The notes: generated by a model not told the origin, from the sequence alone. A stretch of 64,000 nt of DNA from Apostichopus japonicus (GCF_037975245.1 NC_092561.1:6188001-6252000); one strand, 5' to 3'. Positions 23,412 through 35,869 are shown, counted from the first letter of the stretch. Made by a program: numbers and translations.

Positions 23412-26400
23412 TCATATGTACAGACCCTGTTGGGCACATTCACCCTTTACTACTCCCTGTTGAACACCTTGGAAGCAGATGACGGTAACAATCACTAGCA
23501 CTATGAACGTCGTGAATATAACACTCATGCCCATACGGTCCAGTACCACAGACAGCGTGCGACATTCCAGTTTAATCTGTAAAGAAAAGGATATTACGTA
23601 AGTATATCATCATCAAGTGTATACAACTTGTAGTTAGTATGGAACGCCAAACACAGGAAAACTGTATAATTTCTATATTTGGACTGATAACAAGGGGAAC
23701 AGTATACAATGGAAGCATCGAATGTAAACCTAGCATAAATTCAATTCTTAAGACGATATGTGTAGTATATGCTCTTTTTTCTTCAAAGAAAAGTGTAAGG
23801 CTATGTTGCACTAGAAATTACATCCTTGTCATGATCACATGGGCACCATCCCTTTGTTACCTCCCTCTTATTGGTAACTTAATTATTAGTCTCACTTGTG
23901 TAAGTCACCCACATATAATTAATCAGCAACTACCGATCACGTTGAAATATCATGTTAGGGCTTTGGGGTATATTATGTACAAATGCATAACATTAGGTTC
24001 TGCTCTCGCGTGTGTTCTGTATAGGTAGTAGACAACGGCACTGAGAACGCCCATTATTGCAAGAAATCGTTAATCGGTGGCAAGGGCGTAGGAACCGGGG
24101 GGCTGGGGGGCGCCAGCCCCCCAGTGAAAAGTGTGGAGGGGCGGAAGTATCATTCCGCCCCCCCCCCCGGTTCGCAAGTCAGAAAACCCCTTTTTCATTT
24201 CCAAATGAGAAAAAAAATCTCATTTGGAGCACCAAATTGCATCTAAGGCCAGGTGAAAATACAAAATTAAGTTTACAAAATGGAGTGGGTGTTGAAGTGT
24301 GCTATATTGCACCAAATTGCATCTGAGGCCACCTGGAAATGCAAAAATTCCAAAGGGGAGAGGGACACCCCCTCCCCTTAGACCCCTCCCCCAGGCTGGC
24401 CATCAGTCTTCAGCCCCCCACTCAAAAGTACCTTCCTACGCCACTGATCGGTGGCGTTTAAGAGACAAACTAGAGACTACAGTCAGTATGGTTTACCTAA
24501 CGTTCCGACAAATTGCTCAATGGTTGATCCCTGCCAAGTGGTGGTTTCTTATTCATTACTATTATATGGGAGTGTTAGCTCAGTGGTTTACGCTGGTGCA
24601 TTTCAATCATAAGGTTCCGAGTTCGAGTCACTCCAAGATTAATGTATGTCGTCCAGTTACAGAGTTGTTGAAAATTGACAATTCATAATCATGGACGTTA
24701 AATATGGATGTAAGAGACTGACTTCAGTCAGCTTGCGGCTTTGATAAGCCAATGCATGAGGCTTCTTCGCGAGTTCCTGCTTGCAGGAGGATCTAAAATA
24801 CATACAATACATACACACACACAGGCACACATACATAATGTTACATCTGCACCATTATACATTGATCTTTGACCTGGTATCTCGTACAGACTCTGAACGA
24901 CTCCATCTCTTTCAGGACGATTTAGTATAAGGTGATTACTCCAAAGTACATGAACATAAGCGACCGATATTGACCTGTCTAGCATATTTATGGCCAATAT
25001 TCTGATGACTTAAAGGCATTGAAGACTCGCCCCAAACCGCGTGCCGCCTGTGAAAAAGTTAACTTTCCGTTGCTTGCAAGTGAAGTTTTTCTCTTGTCGC
25101 TACAAAGTGCAGACGGTAATGAAACGTGATACCTTGTTATCTTTAGCTGGACCTGAGATGTCCGACCATCGCTGTATCGTTTGTACACTGTGATGTGGGT
25201 ATATTGACCGCAGCTGTATGTATTGACTGTACACTCGTGTCTAAATTACCGACGGTAGCAAGCTGTGTGTGTATTTTCTGGGATCGATGGTGTTGTCTAA
25301 CACTTCTGTTACACCTCATTCGAAACTAGGTCAGATTACCGGCATTAGACGTTTCTTTTTGGACGAGTCTTCACACCCTTTAATACAGTACGAAATATGA
25401 ATTTTAAGAATTTTCTTTGTTACCTTCTCTGTGTTGCTTAGTGTTTCGTGTTCCTCTTCCAACGGTGTCATGACGGGTGGTGGTGCTTCCGGCAAGGGTA
25501 AAACTTTGTTCTTGGACGACCGAGAAGCCGATAGGACCGTTGTTATCGTCAACGTGCTCCCATTATCGTCACTCCATTTCCGTACTGGTGTAATGATCTC
25601 TTCCAGCCCTCCTCTCAACCTCTGACTGTAACTTCGAACGCAGAAGACACGAGGCAAAATTTCTAGGAATAACTCTCTCATTTTCCCGCGTCTTATTATG
25701 GCCGGTCGGTTCTCCCTGGAAACCAGGTTAATACTCAACAGAGAGAAAGGCACAGCGAGACAAGCCAAGATGAAATTGATCGTCAGGTAGTTATTCAGGA
25801 CGGGGAACTCCTTGCTGGCCGTCGGTAGAGAATCAGCTACTAAAATCTGGAAGACGGTCAGACCCAGGACCAAGGACACACCAAGGGAGATCCTCTCGCC
25901 ACTATCGGGGGGTGTTATAAACGTCAAAATCGCCATCAGGTTCAGGATTGTGGAGGGCACTATGAGGTTTGTGATGTAATAGGCGGGATTGCGTCGTAGG
26001 TACATGCAAATCAGAGTAACAGGGAATGTACTGGCGGGTCTATTTGGAAGATACCCGACGAATGGCATACCGAAAGAGGAATTTTTGACAGCTATGAGAT
26101 CCCATTCTGAACTTTCGATCATTGACGGGTTTACCGACTGAACCGAGTGCAAGTTGACGTGTTCCATGACTTGGTTTTCTGGCGCAAACATGAATACACA
26201 AGCTTGCGTATCGAATGGGAAGTACTGGATGCTATGAAAAGGAATTAGAAGAAAAAAAAAACATGAAGACATGTTTTTGGCATTTTTGGTCAGTATTTTT
26301 TTATGTCTTTTATATATATTATACTATACCCGTAAATACGCTAAACAGCTCGATAAATAACAACAATCATTCGATGACTGTCATATATATATATATTTAT

Positions 26401-29400
26401 ATATATATGTGTGTGTGTTGTGAGTGTGTGCCACGTGTGTGCTGAACAATTCTGCTAAGATTGTTTAAATATATTGTAAATTTGATCGTACTTCTTAATC
26501 GTCTGAATGTAAAGTTTCTCATATAAAAGCTTGATTCTGGCAATTCTATGATACAGTGCAAAACTGTGCCGATTTGGCATTTGGGAAGGTATTTCCCCTG
26601 CAGTCCCAGCAACCGCACCCTCACCACCTGTCGCCGTTCCTCCCGCCCCCCCCCCCTCCGCACCCCTTAGTTTTGGCGCTGTTTAGCTGTTTCGAACATG
26701 GTTTTAACGCAACCGTCACAACATGGACGATATTTTAACTAATTTATAGTTATAGTTATTAGAGAGTATTTAACAGGAACTTGATATATACTCACTATAA
26801 TGGACACTGTGTTGTCACGACTAGCGGAGCTCCAAGCACGGCGACACCATCTGACGTCAGTAAAATTCCTCCTCGCTTTGAGGAAACCACACTAGTAGTG
26901 GACGAGAAGCTGTTTGAAAACAGAAAACAATAGTTTATTTACATGAGATAGCTTTGGGAGATAAAAAGGGATCATTATCTATTTGCCTAAGACGGACTAG
27001 TGTTCTGTTTTGGTTTCCTTTAAAGGGACAATTATGACGTCACTTCTGATTGCAAAATAATTGTGAGCGGGACCGCGGATTGCAAAGCCGGCAATGACTA
27101 TAACGCGCATCGCGAAGCCGGTAATTACAATTACGGATAGATTTGTTCAACACGGCAGCATACAGAAACGTTGTACTGAAAGCCGAAGCAAGGGTGAATT
27201 AATCTGGTCACACAGCCGGAGTCTATGCATGCTAAGTTCTTCAATACCGCCTTCATTTATTTCGGGGGAAACATTTCATACTGTATTTTTGATTGATATT
27301 GTTGTCGTTTATATATATATACGCTTCTTAGGATTATCCTCAACTCTTGACAAACTATAGTCTTGCATTCTTAATATAGCATACTCCTATTATAGAGTCG
27401 ATATCAATCCGCCCGAGTGTTCTCCCTCTGGAAAAGTGCCGAAAAGCAGCAGGTGACACTAATTGACAATATGTTATCATACAGACTGGATCTGTTTTCA
27501 TTTTTGTGGCCCGGATGTAAGAGTTCACACATTGAAGTATATGTAGTGCAAGATTTTGGTCAATTTTGACAATTTTAGACCACTTTAGACCTGCCATGAG
27601 CAGTGTACGTATTTTATTTTTTTACTATACTGACTAAAGAGTTTTGTTTACATGTCACGAAAACATCGGGTTCTCATAACTAAAAACAAATGACATGATG
27701 ATGATACGGAAAATTAAAGTTGCCATGTATGGCTACTGTGTAAGCTAAGTGATGGGTAGGGTCTAGCTAATGAGAACTTTAAGGACATATAGAACACCAA
27801 ACTTTGTCGATTTAGTGTGTAAGTCAATATGGGCGGGTGGGGGGGGGGGCAATTCATTGGGTACACTACCTTAAAGGGGGGGTACGGTAATCCTAACTTA
27901 TTGGTATTAAGTCCTTTTACGACATGGACAACTTTAGTCCTTTACAAGATATAAAAAAACAGTTTTCATCTGCGATTTATGAAAGTACTGAATAATTATG
28001 GTACGTTCTCTTTTTTTAACCTGCATGCGATGGCGATGTCCTTAAATTAATTGATAAAGGAATTGTCAATTTCTTACGAATTTGCTAGAAATACTCTCGG
28101 AGTCCATATTTCGTCAATGTACATCACTACCAGGTCGACACCATCAAACTCGGAGGGATCCCACGTCAACCTTGGGTCCGTCCATTTCTGGAAATCAAAA
28201 ACACAGTATGAATATTCATTATCTCTTTATTTCATCTCTCCCCAAGCCACACCCAGTTGATCAGTTTGACCGCCAGTCTGGTCCCTCCCAAAGTCGCAAA
28301 TTTCACATCTCATTTTAGAACTTATTTTCCGTTGTTTTATCTGAAAAATTTGATTTATTTCATCTCAACATTTCCACTATATTCCATCCAAACGATAGGA
28401 TGGGGTGGGAAGGGGTGGGTTAGGGTAGGGTAGGAGGGGCAAGGGATTGAAAATTTGGCAACTGTTTGAATCTTCCATTGGATGTTGCTAATAAGTGCCT
28501 TTCTTTGAATTCACCCCCCCCCCCCCACTCCCCCACTTGTGAATTCTTAAACAAAAGGCCCTGATATATGTATATCTAACTAATAGTTACGCGCAGCCAC
28601 TAATACCGCTGATACCACTGTATACTGTCGTCTCATATCATGCTTCAAAGCACTTGTACTAACAGTATAAACAGTTCATAACCTTTTATCTGATACTCAT
28701 ACTGCTCATACTTCTCATACTCATATTCATACTGCTCATACTGTCAGTACGTGTGCTTTGAAGCGGGACACGAAAGTACAGTACAGAAAAACTATCCCAA
28801 CTGGACGATTTCCCACGTAAATAATTCAATCACATGATCACACTATTGTTGCAGCTACAAGTTACTCTTTGACGTCACAATGCAAATATGGGGTCGAAGG
28901 AGGACTGGTAATTAAACATAAGACCGGTACATATTATATGAGTATACAAAGTATAGTCTATCTAACACGAACACAGAAAAACGTTAACTTACTATTGTCA
29001 TCCACGATGCGGTTGTTATTGTTTGGTCTCGCTCATGCTGGTGGAAGAAGCAAAAACAAACATAGAAATTGATCCCACTATAGTTGGTTGTGTATTGTCA
29101 TTTATTAAAAATCGTGACATATATTTGCAAGTTAATAATTCCATCCCAGCTGAATCAGTTCAACTTACATTTAATTTTTTTTTTTTTTTGAAGAATTCGT
29201 TTTTTGTAAATTTTATATTATGGTTGGGGTTGCACATGGATGGTGGAGGTTTATGATATGGACGAATAAAGATAGGCGCGGATCCAAGCAATGGGGCGCA
29301 CTAAACCTTCCCTCTTTTCCCTCAAACGTACACAAAAAAATCAAAAATAAGTTCTGTTCACACTTTGCGTTTAGACCTAATAGTCTAAATATGTTTCAGA

Positions 29401-31431
29401 ATGCACCATATTGACGTCTGGGAAAGGGATGCCCAGACTAACCCACCCCACACAACAGATTCGGCTTCAACCAACTCACAACAGCACCCCCTCCTTAAGA
29501 AATTCTGAATCTACCCTATGCATATGGAAGTAAAAGTCGAAGGGTCCTCTGTTAAACTTCCATGCAAGATATGCACACAAACTGGAAAGGGGTGGGTGGA
29601 GAGAGGGCCAACCATATGGTGCCTTGTAGCTCCAGTGAAAGTTTATCTGGCTTTGCATACGGATAACATTTCACATGCACTTCTATTATATATACCAAAG
29701 AAATATGTGATCCGGGTAAAAAAATTGTCGAGAACTTCGTTCATTAGTCGTTGTAAAACCATATCTTCGAGAGGCTGGCTGACAGGGGTATAAGGTGGAC
29801 GCCCCTTTTTAATTTTTAATCTCCCACAATACTTATGGCCCATATGTATAGTCTAAATATGCATCAGAAAGCACCATTTGACATCAACCGAACCCATGGC
29901 CCCCACCCCCTCCCTTTATGAAATGCTGGAACGGCGTTCGTATCATTATCGAATTTAATTACATACTGGTCGTTGGCAGAAGGCAAAATAATTGGGAGGG
30001 AGTGGAGGAAGGGACGGGACGGGACGGGACGGGAGGAAGAGGGAAGTGACGGGAGAGATGGGGAGAGGGGGAGGGGAAGAAGGGTTCAATGGGTAAGGAG
30101 GGGTAATTGTATCATGTTCATGTTTCTGACATGACATTAGCGATGCTGTCGTCAACAACAAACAAAACAAGGTTTACAAGCTTCCTGTTTATTGCTTAAT
30201 TTCGAAAAGAGAATTACTCCAGCCCTGTCCCATGTTTACTTTCACCTCCGCACCCCATCCATCCATCCATCCATCCATCCACCCCCCCCCCCCCACGCTC
30301 CACTATTCTCCAATAATCATGAGGGTAAATAATGATACAGCCGTTTCCATTTCAGTATATACAACGTTGAAACAAAGCAAAAACCTTGTCCAAAACTCAC
30401 CAGATCTAACATGGCGTAAAACTGCAAGCTTATGGACAGGTCCACGACGTCGTCTGAATCGAAAACGGGGTAGTCTCCAGCTGTGTAATTTTCATGGCCG
30501 AGTATGTACTCCCTGACTCGTGCTTCTGCATGTTTGGAATATCTTCCACTTACGGCGTAATCTAAAAAAATATTTACAGAACAAGTAAATGAACTGACTG
30601 GCCTTCAAAAAGATTGGTGGGGGGGTGCCACAGGGGTACAAGGGCCCGGCTACAAGTTGTATATACATCAGGGCCTCGATATCGGAAGGGCGGCCATCTA
30701 CCACCCAAACTAATTTCAGAGTTTTTTTTGCGAGGCAGCATACGTTATACACTGGCGTTACGTTACGTTATACACGTCATACGTTATACGTTACGATATA
30801 CTTTACGTTATACACTGGCGCCATGTCGTTTCGTTCAAACATTAGCGTGACTCCAGCCACCTCCAGTCTCAAACCGGGGACCCTTTACACACTGTTACGT
30901 TTTTTTAGACAAAAAAATACATAATAATAACGACGACGACGATGATGGTGACGATGACGACGACGACGTTGCCGGTGACGGTGACGGTGACGATGACGAC
31001 GACGACGACGATGACGGTGACGGTGACGATGACGGTGACGATGATGATGATGATGATAAACCTGACTGAATTCATCATTCCATTCGAATTATGAGATGTA
31101 GGCATAAACCCTCACTAGTAACGTTTGTCGTAGCAAGATATATTCGATACACGGAGAAAAACTAATTATGTAATTTACTTGTGTTCCGTTCTAAAAAAAA
31201 ATCTCTTTTACCCTAAAACTGGACTTATAGCACACGTTACGTAACCACGACGTTAGTTGCATATTGGCCCACATTTCTGAACTTTGTGTAAAGTATTGTA
31301 TGACTACAATAATAAACGTAAGGCAGGAATGGCCTAAATAATAATAATCATAAAAATAATAGCGAAAAGTTTCACATACCTGACAAGATGACCAGCAGAC
31401 AAAGAAACCTCGTAATTATCATGATATTCAT
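23412..31431 (-). CDS. Nicotinic acetylcholine receptor-like subunit (non-alpha), complete, seven exons, 484 aa
   Basis: A pentameric ligand-gated cation channel subunit. Minus-strand exons in order: 31431-31380, 30561-30401, 29037-28993, 28187-28078, 26909-26796, 26231-25424, 23576-23412, all GT-AG and in frame to TGA. The 45-bp exon 3 is the classic nicotinic receptor exon. Residues 1-17 form a signal peptide (MNIMIITRFLCLLVILS). Loop D Trp precedes KWTD. The Cys-loop is Cys158-Cys172 with 13 residues between (CPLYIQYFPFDTQAC). M1 spans about 245-266. M2 is about 273-295 (GERISLGVSLVLGLTVFQIL) with Glu at -1', Leu at 9' and Gln289 at 15', which predicts cation selectivity. M3 is about 307-330 and M4 is in the last exon. 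No vicinal Cys pair occurs before M1 and the loop B Trp is absent, so this is a non-alpha subunit. Its tail after M4 is long (about 20 residues). Ligand and partners are not deducible. Confidence 0.95.
24081..24446 (+). mobile_element. Non-autonomous hAT-type MITE, family A, copy 2 (366 bp)
   Basis: Nearly identical to the copy at 732-1106 in the same orientation, differing mainly in G/C run length and a few substitutions. The 8-bp duplication ATCGGTGG flanks it exactly (24073-24080 and 24447-24454). It sits in the last intron of the minus-strand receptor gene. The high similarity to copy 1 suggests recent activity. Confidence 0.9.
24568..24836 (+). mobile_element. tRNA-derived SINE, copy 1
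   Basis: The head resembles a tRNA gene: GGGAGTGTTAGCTCAGTGG (A box) and GAGTTCGAGTC (B box, 24619-24629). A body follows containing GTCCAGTTACAGAGTTGTTG, ATCATGGACGTTAAATATG, AGAGACTGACTTC, a GCGGCTTTGATAAGCCAATG block and CGCGAGTTCCTGCTTGCAG. The 3' end is a simple ATACATACA/ACACAC tail. A second copy at 35623-35869 has the same order, which defines the family. It lies in a receptor intron. Confidence 0.83.
25016..25384. mobile_element. TTAA-flanked MITE, copy 2 (about 369 bp)
   Basis: Closely similar to 9095-9465 over its whole length, including AACTTTCCGTTGCTTGCAAG and AGGTCAGATTACCGGCATTA blocks. It begins TTAAAGGCATTGAAGACTCG and ends CGAGTCTTCACACCCTTTAA. It sits in the intron before the last exon of the minus-strand receptor gene, about 40 bp past the 25424 donor. 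Confidence 0.78.
26380..26425. repeat. TA/TG dinucleotide microsatellite
   Basis: TATATATATATATTTATATATATATG followed by GTGTGTGTTG. It is in the intron between exons 5 and 6 of the minus-strand receptor gene. Confidence 0.85.
27085..27310 (+). repeat. Dispersed repeat C, copy 1 (about 225 bp)
   Basis: Shares CAATGACTATAACGCG, AGCATACAGAAACGTTGTAC, AAAGCCGAAGC, GCTAAGTTCTT and GAAACATTTCATACT, in order, with 34830-35055. The elements have the same orientation and no evident terminal repeats. One copy is inside a receptor gene and the other is between the two receptor genes. Confidence 0.7.
29370..29890. repeat. Two short diverged copies of one dispersed motif
   Basis: TAGTCTAAATATGTTTCAGA with GCACCATATTGACGTC (near 29382-29416) matches TAGTCTAAATATGCATCAGA with GCACCATTTGACATC (near 29850-29886). 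Both are intronic in the minus-strand receptor gene (between exons 2 and 3). The element boundaries are not visible. Confidence 0.45.
30013..30290. repeat. Simple-repeat cluster (GGGAC, CATC and poly-C)
   Basis: (GGGAC)n at about 30013-30035, a G/A-rich strand to about 30085, (ATCC)n at about 30256-30280, and a poly-C run. All lie in receptor intron 2. Confidence 0.85.
30925..31062. repeat. GAC/GAT/GGT trinucleotide repeat tract
   Basis: Interrupted GACGAC, GATGAT and GGTGAC hexamers run for about 135 bp in intron 1 of the minus-strand receptor. The valine/isoleucine-rich frame on the minus strand is an artefact of this repeat. Confidence 0.9.
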
Positions 31432-33216
31432 ATTTTCGAAATTCAACTTATTTCCTCTAACTCTGTTCTGTGAGTGTGAGAGATTACGATTGGGCGGAGA
31501 CTTGTGGGCTTATGGGCGTAGAATGACTCGGCACTTTATACGCTAAAATCGACCGACCGCAATCCGTTCATCGATTTTAGGTGATAAAAGTTTATAATTG
31601 ACAGAGTGGAGGAAAAGTTGTAACAGTGGCCGTTTCCATGTGAATATAGATGGAGCGAATTTGCCCCCAAGGCGTCTCATTCTTGATTTAGCTTTCTGGT
31701 CCGTCAAGAGGTTATTAGAATAATCACGTGGGTACATGAGTTATCGACTCGCATAACTTAACCCCCTGTCCCCCGCTTTTCTTCCGATTTTCCTTATCCT
31801 TGTCCTTTGAGATTATCTTTATCTACAAGGTCGGCCAGTCGAGTTTGGTTTCTCTTCTTCATCTCAAAACAGGTATTTGTTGTTGTTTTTTCTATAAAAA
31901 ATAAAAAGATTTTTTCTTCGATTGATTGTTTGGTGTGATCGAGTTATTTGTGAGCGAATTTGAGATCAATATTACATTAAATGCATAACATATAGAAAGC
32001 AAACCATTGTAGCCTATATGTAATGGTTATATATACTAGTCACGCGGAGACCACGACCCGATCATCTAATGCACATGCGCGGAGGACGAGGTTGCGAAGA
32101 GTTCGATATCGTGGCGGTCCAAACTGGAAGAAAACTGAATGAAGTGTCACAAATTATTGCTTTTCGGGCGAAATTTCACACTTACTTATTTTGTGAAAAC
32201 TTGTCTGACTATATTTTCCGAAATTCAAATAATTTTTTTTTTATAATGATTAAAATTGAGAACAGATATATGCTCCAATTCATTTCAAGGGCGTACTTGA
32301 CATTATTTTGTTTAAAGAATGATCTGCCCACTAAGAGATTCATGGAATTTTCGATAATAGTTTACGCTGAAAATTAACCACTTTACACGTTCCACCCTCA
32401 GCTCCTCCCCCCCCCCCCCTCACTCTCATCCCGTTTCAATCCTAGGTACCGTACTCATCCCCTCTCCTAGTATGGTACCCTTATCTAACAATTGCAGTCA
32501 CGTGACGATGAAGACGTTACGACTGGGGCTCTGTTACAATATTGAAAATACTATACGGATTGAGTAGCACACAAGTATTATCTCAACTGATAGCATGTTA
32601 TGTTGAAGAGGAAGACCACTGTTCCAACGTTATCTAACGAAAAACTTGTAAACAAAATCAATCAGTGCCTCTCCTCTCTAAGCTCAAATCAATGCAATGT
32701 GGGTTATTTTCAGTCCCCACCCGATAACTGTGATCGGTAAACTGCCTGAAAGAATATCGACTTTGGTTTTTGTTGTACGGGAATAACAATAAATGAAGAC
32801 ATGTACACAAGGTGTTTACTCTCGTACCCCTTTCATTGGACAATAGACTACAAAACGATAAGCGAGGCCTCCTTTGACGTGATTTTCTCAGAAAGAAATC
32901 ACAGGAGGGTCAATAAAGTTTGTCAGTGTAACATTTAAATAGCGGCATTTTGACACTTGACTGGTAATGACTGGTTAAACATGGGTATGGGATTTAGATT
33001 TTATAAGCAACATCTAAGACACTGATCTAAGACACTGGGAACCAGTGCCTATATAGCGCGAGCTATACCAGACTACTAAGCGAAATGCACAGTGCTATAT
33101 ATATATGATAGCGGAAATAAAGGCCATAGCATATTATTCCACAAAATTCTAAACAATGGGACATACAAGCTAGTTTTCTTTTTGTTAGGACACGTGTAGC
33201 TTTCAATTCACACGAG
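31432..33216. other. Divergent intergenic region, proximal part (upstream of the minus-strand receptor)
   Basis: No coding exon found. The minus-strand receptor promoter should lie just above 31431. I see no convincing TATA box or paired motif. A (TA)n run is at 33094-33104. Confidence 0.45.
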
Positions 33217-33784
33217 TATGGTAGGCCATACGGGAAATAATTGCTGATTTAATGTCCGTACGAATTAAAATTATTACCGGTATTAATTAAAATAGCAAGG
33301 TACAACATATAACGCAATGGCAAGCATGACAGACAAAGAACAATTTTTGCATGATTTTCGTCGAGAAGCTAACGATACTTGTAGGTTATTGACAAATGTT
33401 GACCCTCAATCCCAGTCCGATGTTTTATCAGTTCGCAATGAGCCGTTTTGTTATTCTTCGAAGAACGTAAGTTGTAGGTTGGCGCGGCGATCAGATCAGA
33501 TGAACAAGTGAGAATCCTGCTGATGTGATTGGTCTATTTAATGCCCTTATTAATTCTATTTAATACCCGTATTAATTCTATTTAATGCCCGTATTAATTC
33601 TATTTAATGTCCGTATTAATTATATTTAATGCCCGTATTAATTATATTTAATACCGGCATATGAAGCTGCATGGTGATTGCATGGCTGAGAATTAATGCC
33701 GGTATTAAATAGAATTAATACCGGTAATAATTTTAATTCGTACGGACATTAAATCAGCAATTATTTCCCGTATGGCCTACCATA
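33217..33784. mobile_element. Foldback-type MITE with 72-bp terminal inverted repeats and internal 22-bp tandem repeat
   Basis: The left arm 33217-33288 (starting TATGGTAGGCCATACGGG) is the reverse complement of 33713-33784. CACGAG directly flanks both sides (33211-33216, 33785-33790), indicating a 6-bp target duplication. The tip TATGGTAGGCCATA is itself nearly palindromic. Inside is an array of about six 22-bp units (TATTTAATGCCCGTATTAAT-like) at 33530-33655. A 64-codon open frame at 33317-33511 has no recognised domain. The element sits between the two receptor genes. Confidence 0.88.
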
Positions 33785-33790
33785 CACGAG

Positions 33791-35622
33791 AGAGCTTCTG
33801 TTTATTTGTTCTACATCATGTACTAAACTCGCCAGAGTGTGGTGTTTATCCAGCCTATGTTCCTGTTTGATTTTACTTACAAAACTGTCGTGTAGCCATA
33901 GGGCCTGCAATCTAGAAGAAACCCGTCCTGTAGTAAAATGAGTATTTAAACATCAAAACTTTCAATTGCGCTGATTTACTTTTCTCGGAGAGACAGTGGT
34001 TCTCATTTTCATGCATTCTCATTCTCATTCTCATGCATAGATATATAGACAGACTGACAGAAAAGGTAGACAAACACACAGATACACAAATAGTCCGGTA
34101 GCTATGGTAACGGGTAGAAAGTCCATTGTGTGGACAAACTGATTGGAGTGATCTTCATTGTAAAGCAGCTTGTAATATAGTGGCTCGAACCTTCCTGATT
34201 AATTGTTATTAGTTTGAAGCTAGCTCACAACGTGCCGGTACCACACTTGTAGACCAGGATCCGGAACTGTGTGGGAAGGGGAGGGGGGTTGGAGGATGGG
34301 GGGGGGGGTTGTAATATCCAAGTTTTCCACCCACACCGAAGCACAATGTTTCATTTAAAGCTTAACAATAAACCTAATTTATGGTAACATATGAAATGTG
34401 CATGAGACTGCCTTTTCTGTTTGACGTCTAGATTCTTTCTCTTATTTAGTTGAGGGGTCGAACCCCCGTACATGGGACTCGACTGCAACAAACCCATGGC
34501 CACACACATTCTTTTATAATATCCTGTATCGCCCCTGATTTGCTCTTGAAGTGAACTTTGTGATTTGTTGTGGTTTTTCATAGGGTTGGGCGGAGGAGGC
34601 CATGTGAGGCGTGTAGGTATTCTGCAATACTAACTTATTTAATGTATGGCAGGCTTCTTTGCCATACAGTCACTTTCTGATTGGGAGAATCTCCGATGTT
34701 AAAAGAATGTGTTTTCAAAATTGCAACTCCACTATTTGTTATTGGTTATGTTTGGTTACCCGAAAGGGAAAGCTACGAGGTCACTCTTGCCAACCTTGCA
34801 AAATTATGACTAAGACCACGGACTTGTAAACTCAACAATGACTATAACGCGAATCGCTAAGTCGGTACTCGGTAGTTACTGTTACGATTAGATTCGTCCA
34901 ACACGACAGCATACAGAAACGTTGTACTCAAAGCCGAAGCCAAAAATCAAATTAACCAGGTCACACATCCGGATTCTATGCAAGCTAAGTTCTTTAATAC
35001 CGCCCTTATTACCTTTCGGAGAAACATTTCATACTATATTTTTTTATTATGTTGATAGGAAACTCAGTGCAATAAGAATATCAGCTTTTCCATAGAACAA
35101 TTTCTTCGCAAGTCGAATGATGGACTATATAGCCTATGTAATTTGAGTTTTTTTCAATGGTTTGCTTCGTAACTATAATAAAACTGGGACACATATTTCG
35201 AAGTAAAACAAACACAATTTTGGTAATTTAATATTTCAGTCTTTATTTTGGAATGAAATTAAATAAAAAAAGTACAGGCGAATGTTCATAATTCAATTAT
35301 AGAAATCGTGAGATAGGGCAAAATTACTTTCATGAAAATATTTTTGCTTTTATTAGTTATTGTGTATGAACAAAAAATGTTTCTCCAAATTATATCTCAA
35401 TAAAGTTACACACGCTACATGCATGTACTATTGTTTGATATAACTTGGTTGTCTGTTTATTTTTTTGAGGTGGGGAGGGGGGGGGTGTTGCTTATCATTC
35501 ATTCATATGTCGTCACTCCTGTGCATATATTTATAGCACGATGAATTAAAAATCAATTATGTACAACAGAGCAGAATGTTAGAGTGCTGCACTCTGTTTG
35601 TACCAAAGCAAAACATCACATT
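33791..35622. other. Intergenic stretch between receptor genes
   Basis: No gene recognised. It includes a second copy of dispersed repeat C (34830-35055), CATTCT repeats near 34010-34035 and poly-G runs near 34280-34310. Confidence 0.5.
34830..35055 (+). repeat. Dispersed repeat C, copy 2
   Basis: Colinear with 27085-27310 (CAATGACTATAACGCGAATC, then AGCATACAGAAACGTTGTAC and GAAACATTTCATACTATA). The two copies have the same orientation and are visibly diverged, so they are an old family. Confidence 0.68.
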
Positions 35623-35869
35623 GGAGTGTCGGTTCAGTTGTTAACGCCGGTGCCTTCCAATCATAAGGTCCCCGGTTCGCGTCACTCCAAGATTAATGTA
35701 TATGTCGTCCAGTTACAGAGTTGTTGACAATTGACAATTCATAATCATGGACGTTAAATATGAATGTAAGAGACTGACTTCGGCCAGCTTGCGGCTTTGA
35801 TAAGCCAATGATGGCTTCTTCGCGAGTTCCTGCTTGCAGAAGGATCTAAAATACATACACACATACATA
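35623..35869 (+). mobile_element. tRNA-derived SINE, copy 2
   Basis: GGAGTGTCGGTTCAGTTG (A-box region) and GGTTCGCGTC (B box, 35674-35683) are followed by the same body as 24568-24836 and an ATACATACACACATACATA tail. The B box is close to the consensus GGTTCGANTC. It is intergenic, about 1.8 kb upstream of the plus-strand receptor start. Confidence 0.85.

Noticed and set aside
33317-33511. 64-codon frame inside the foldback element as a gene
   Set aside because: No known domain, inside a non-autonomous transposon, no splice or promoter evidence.
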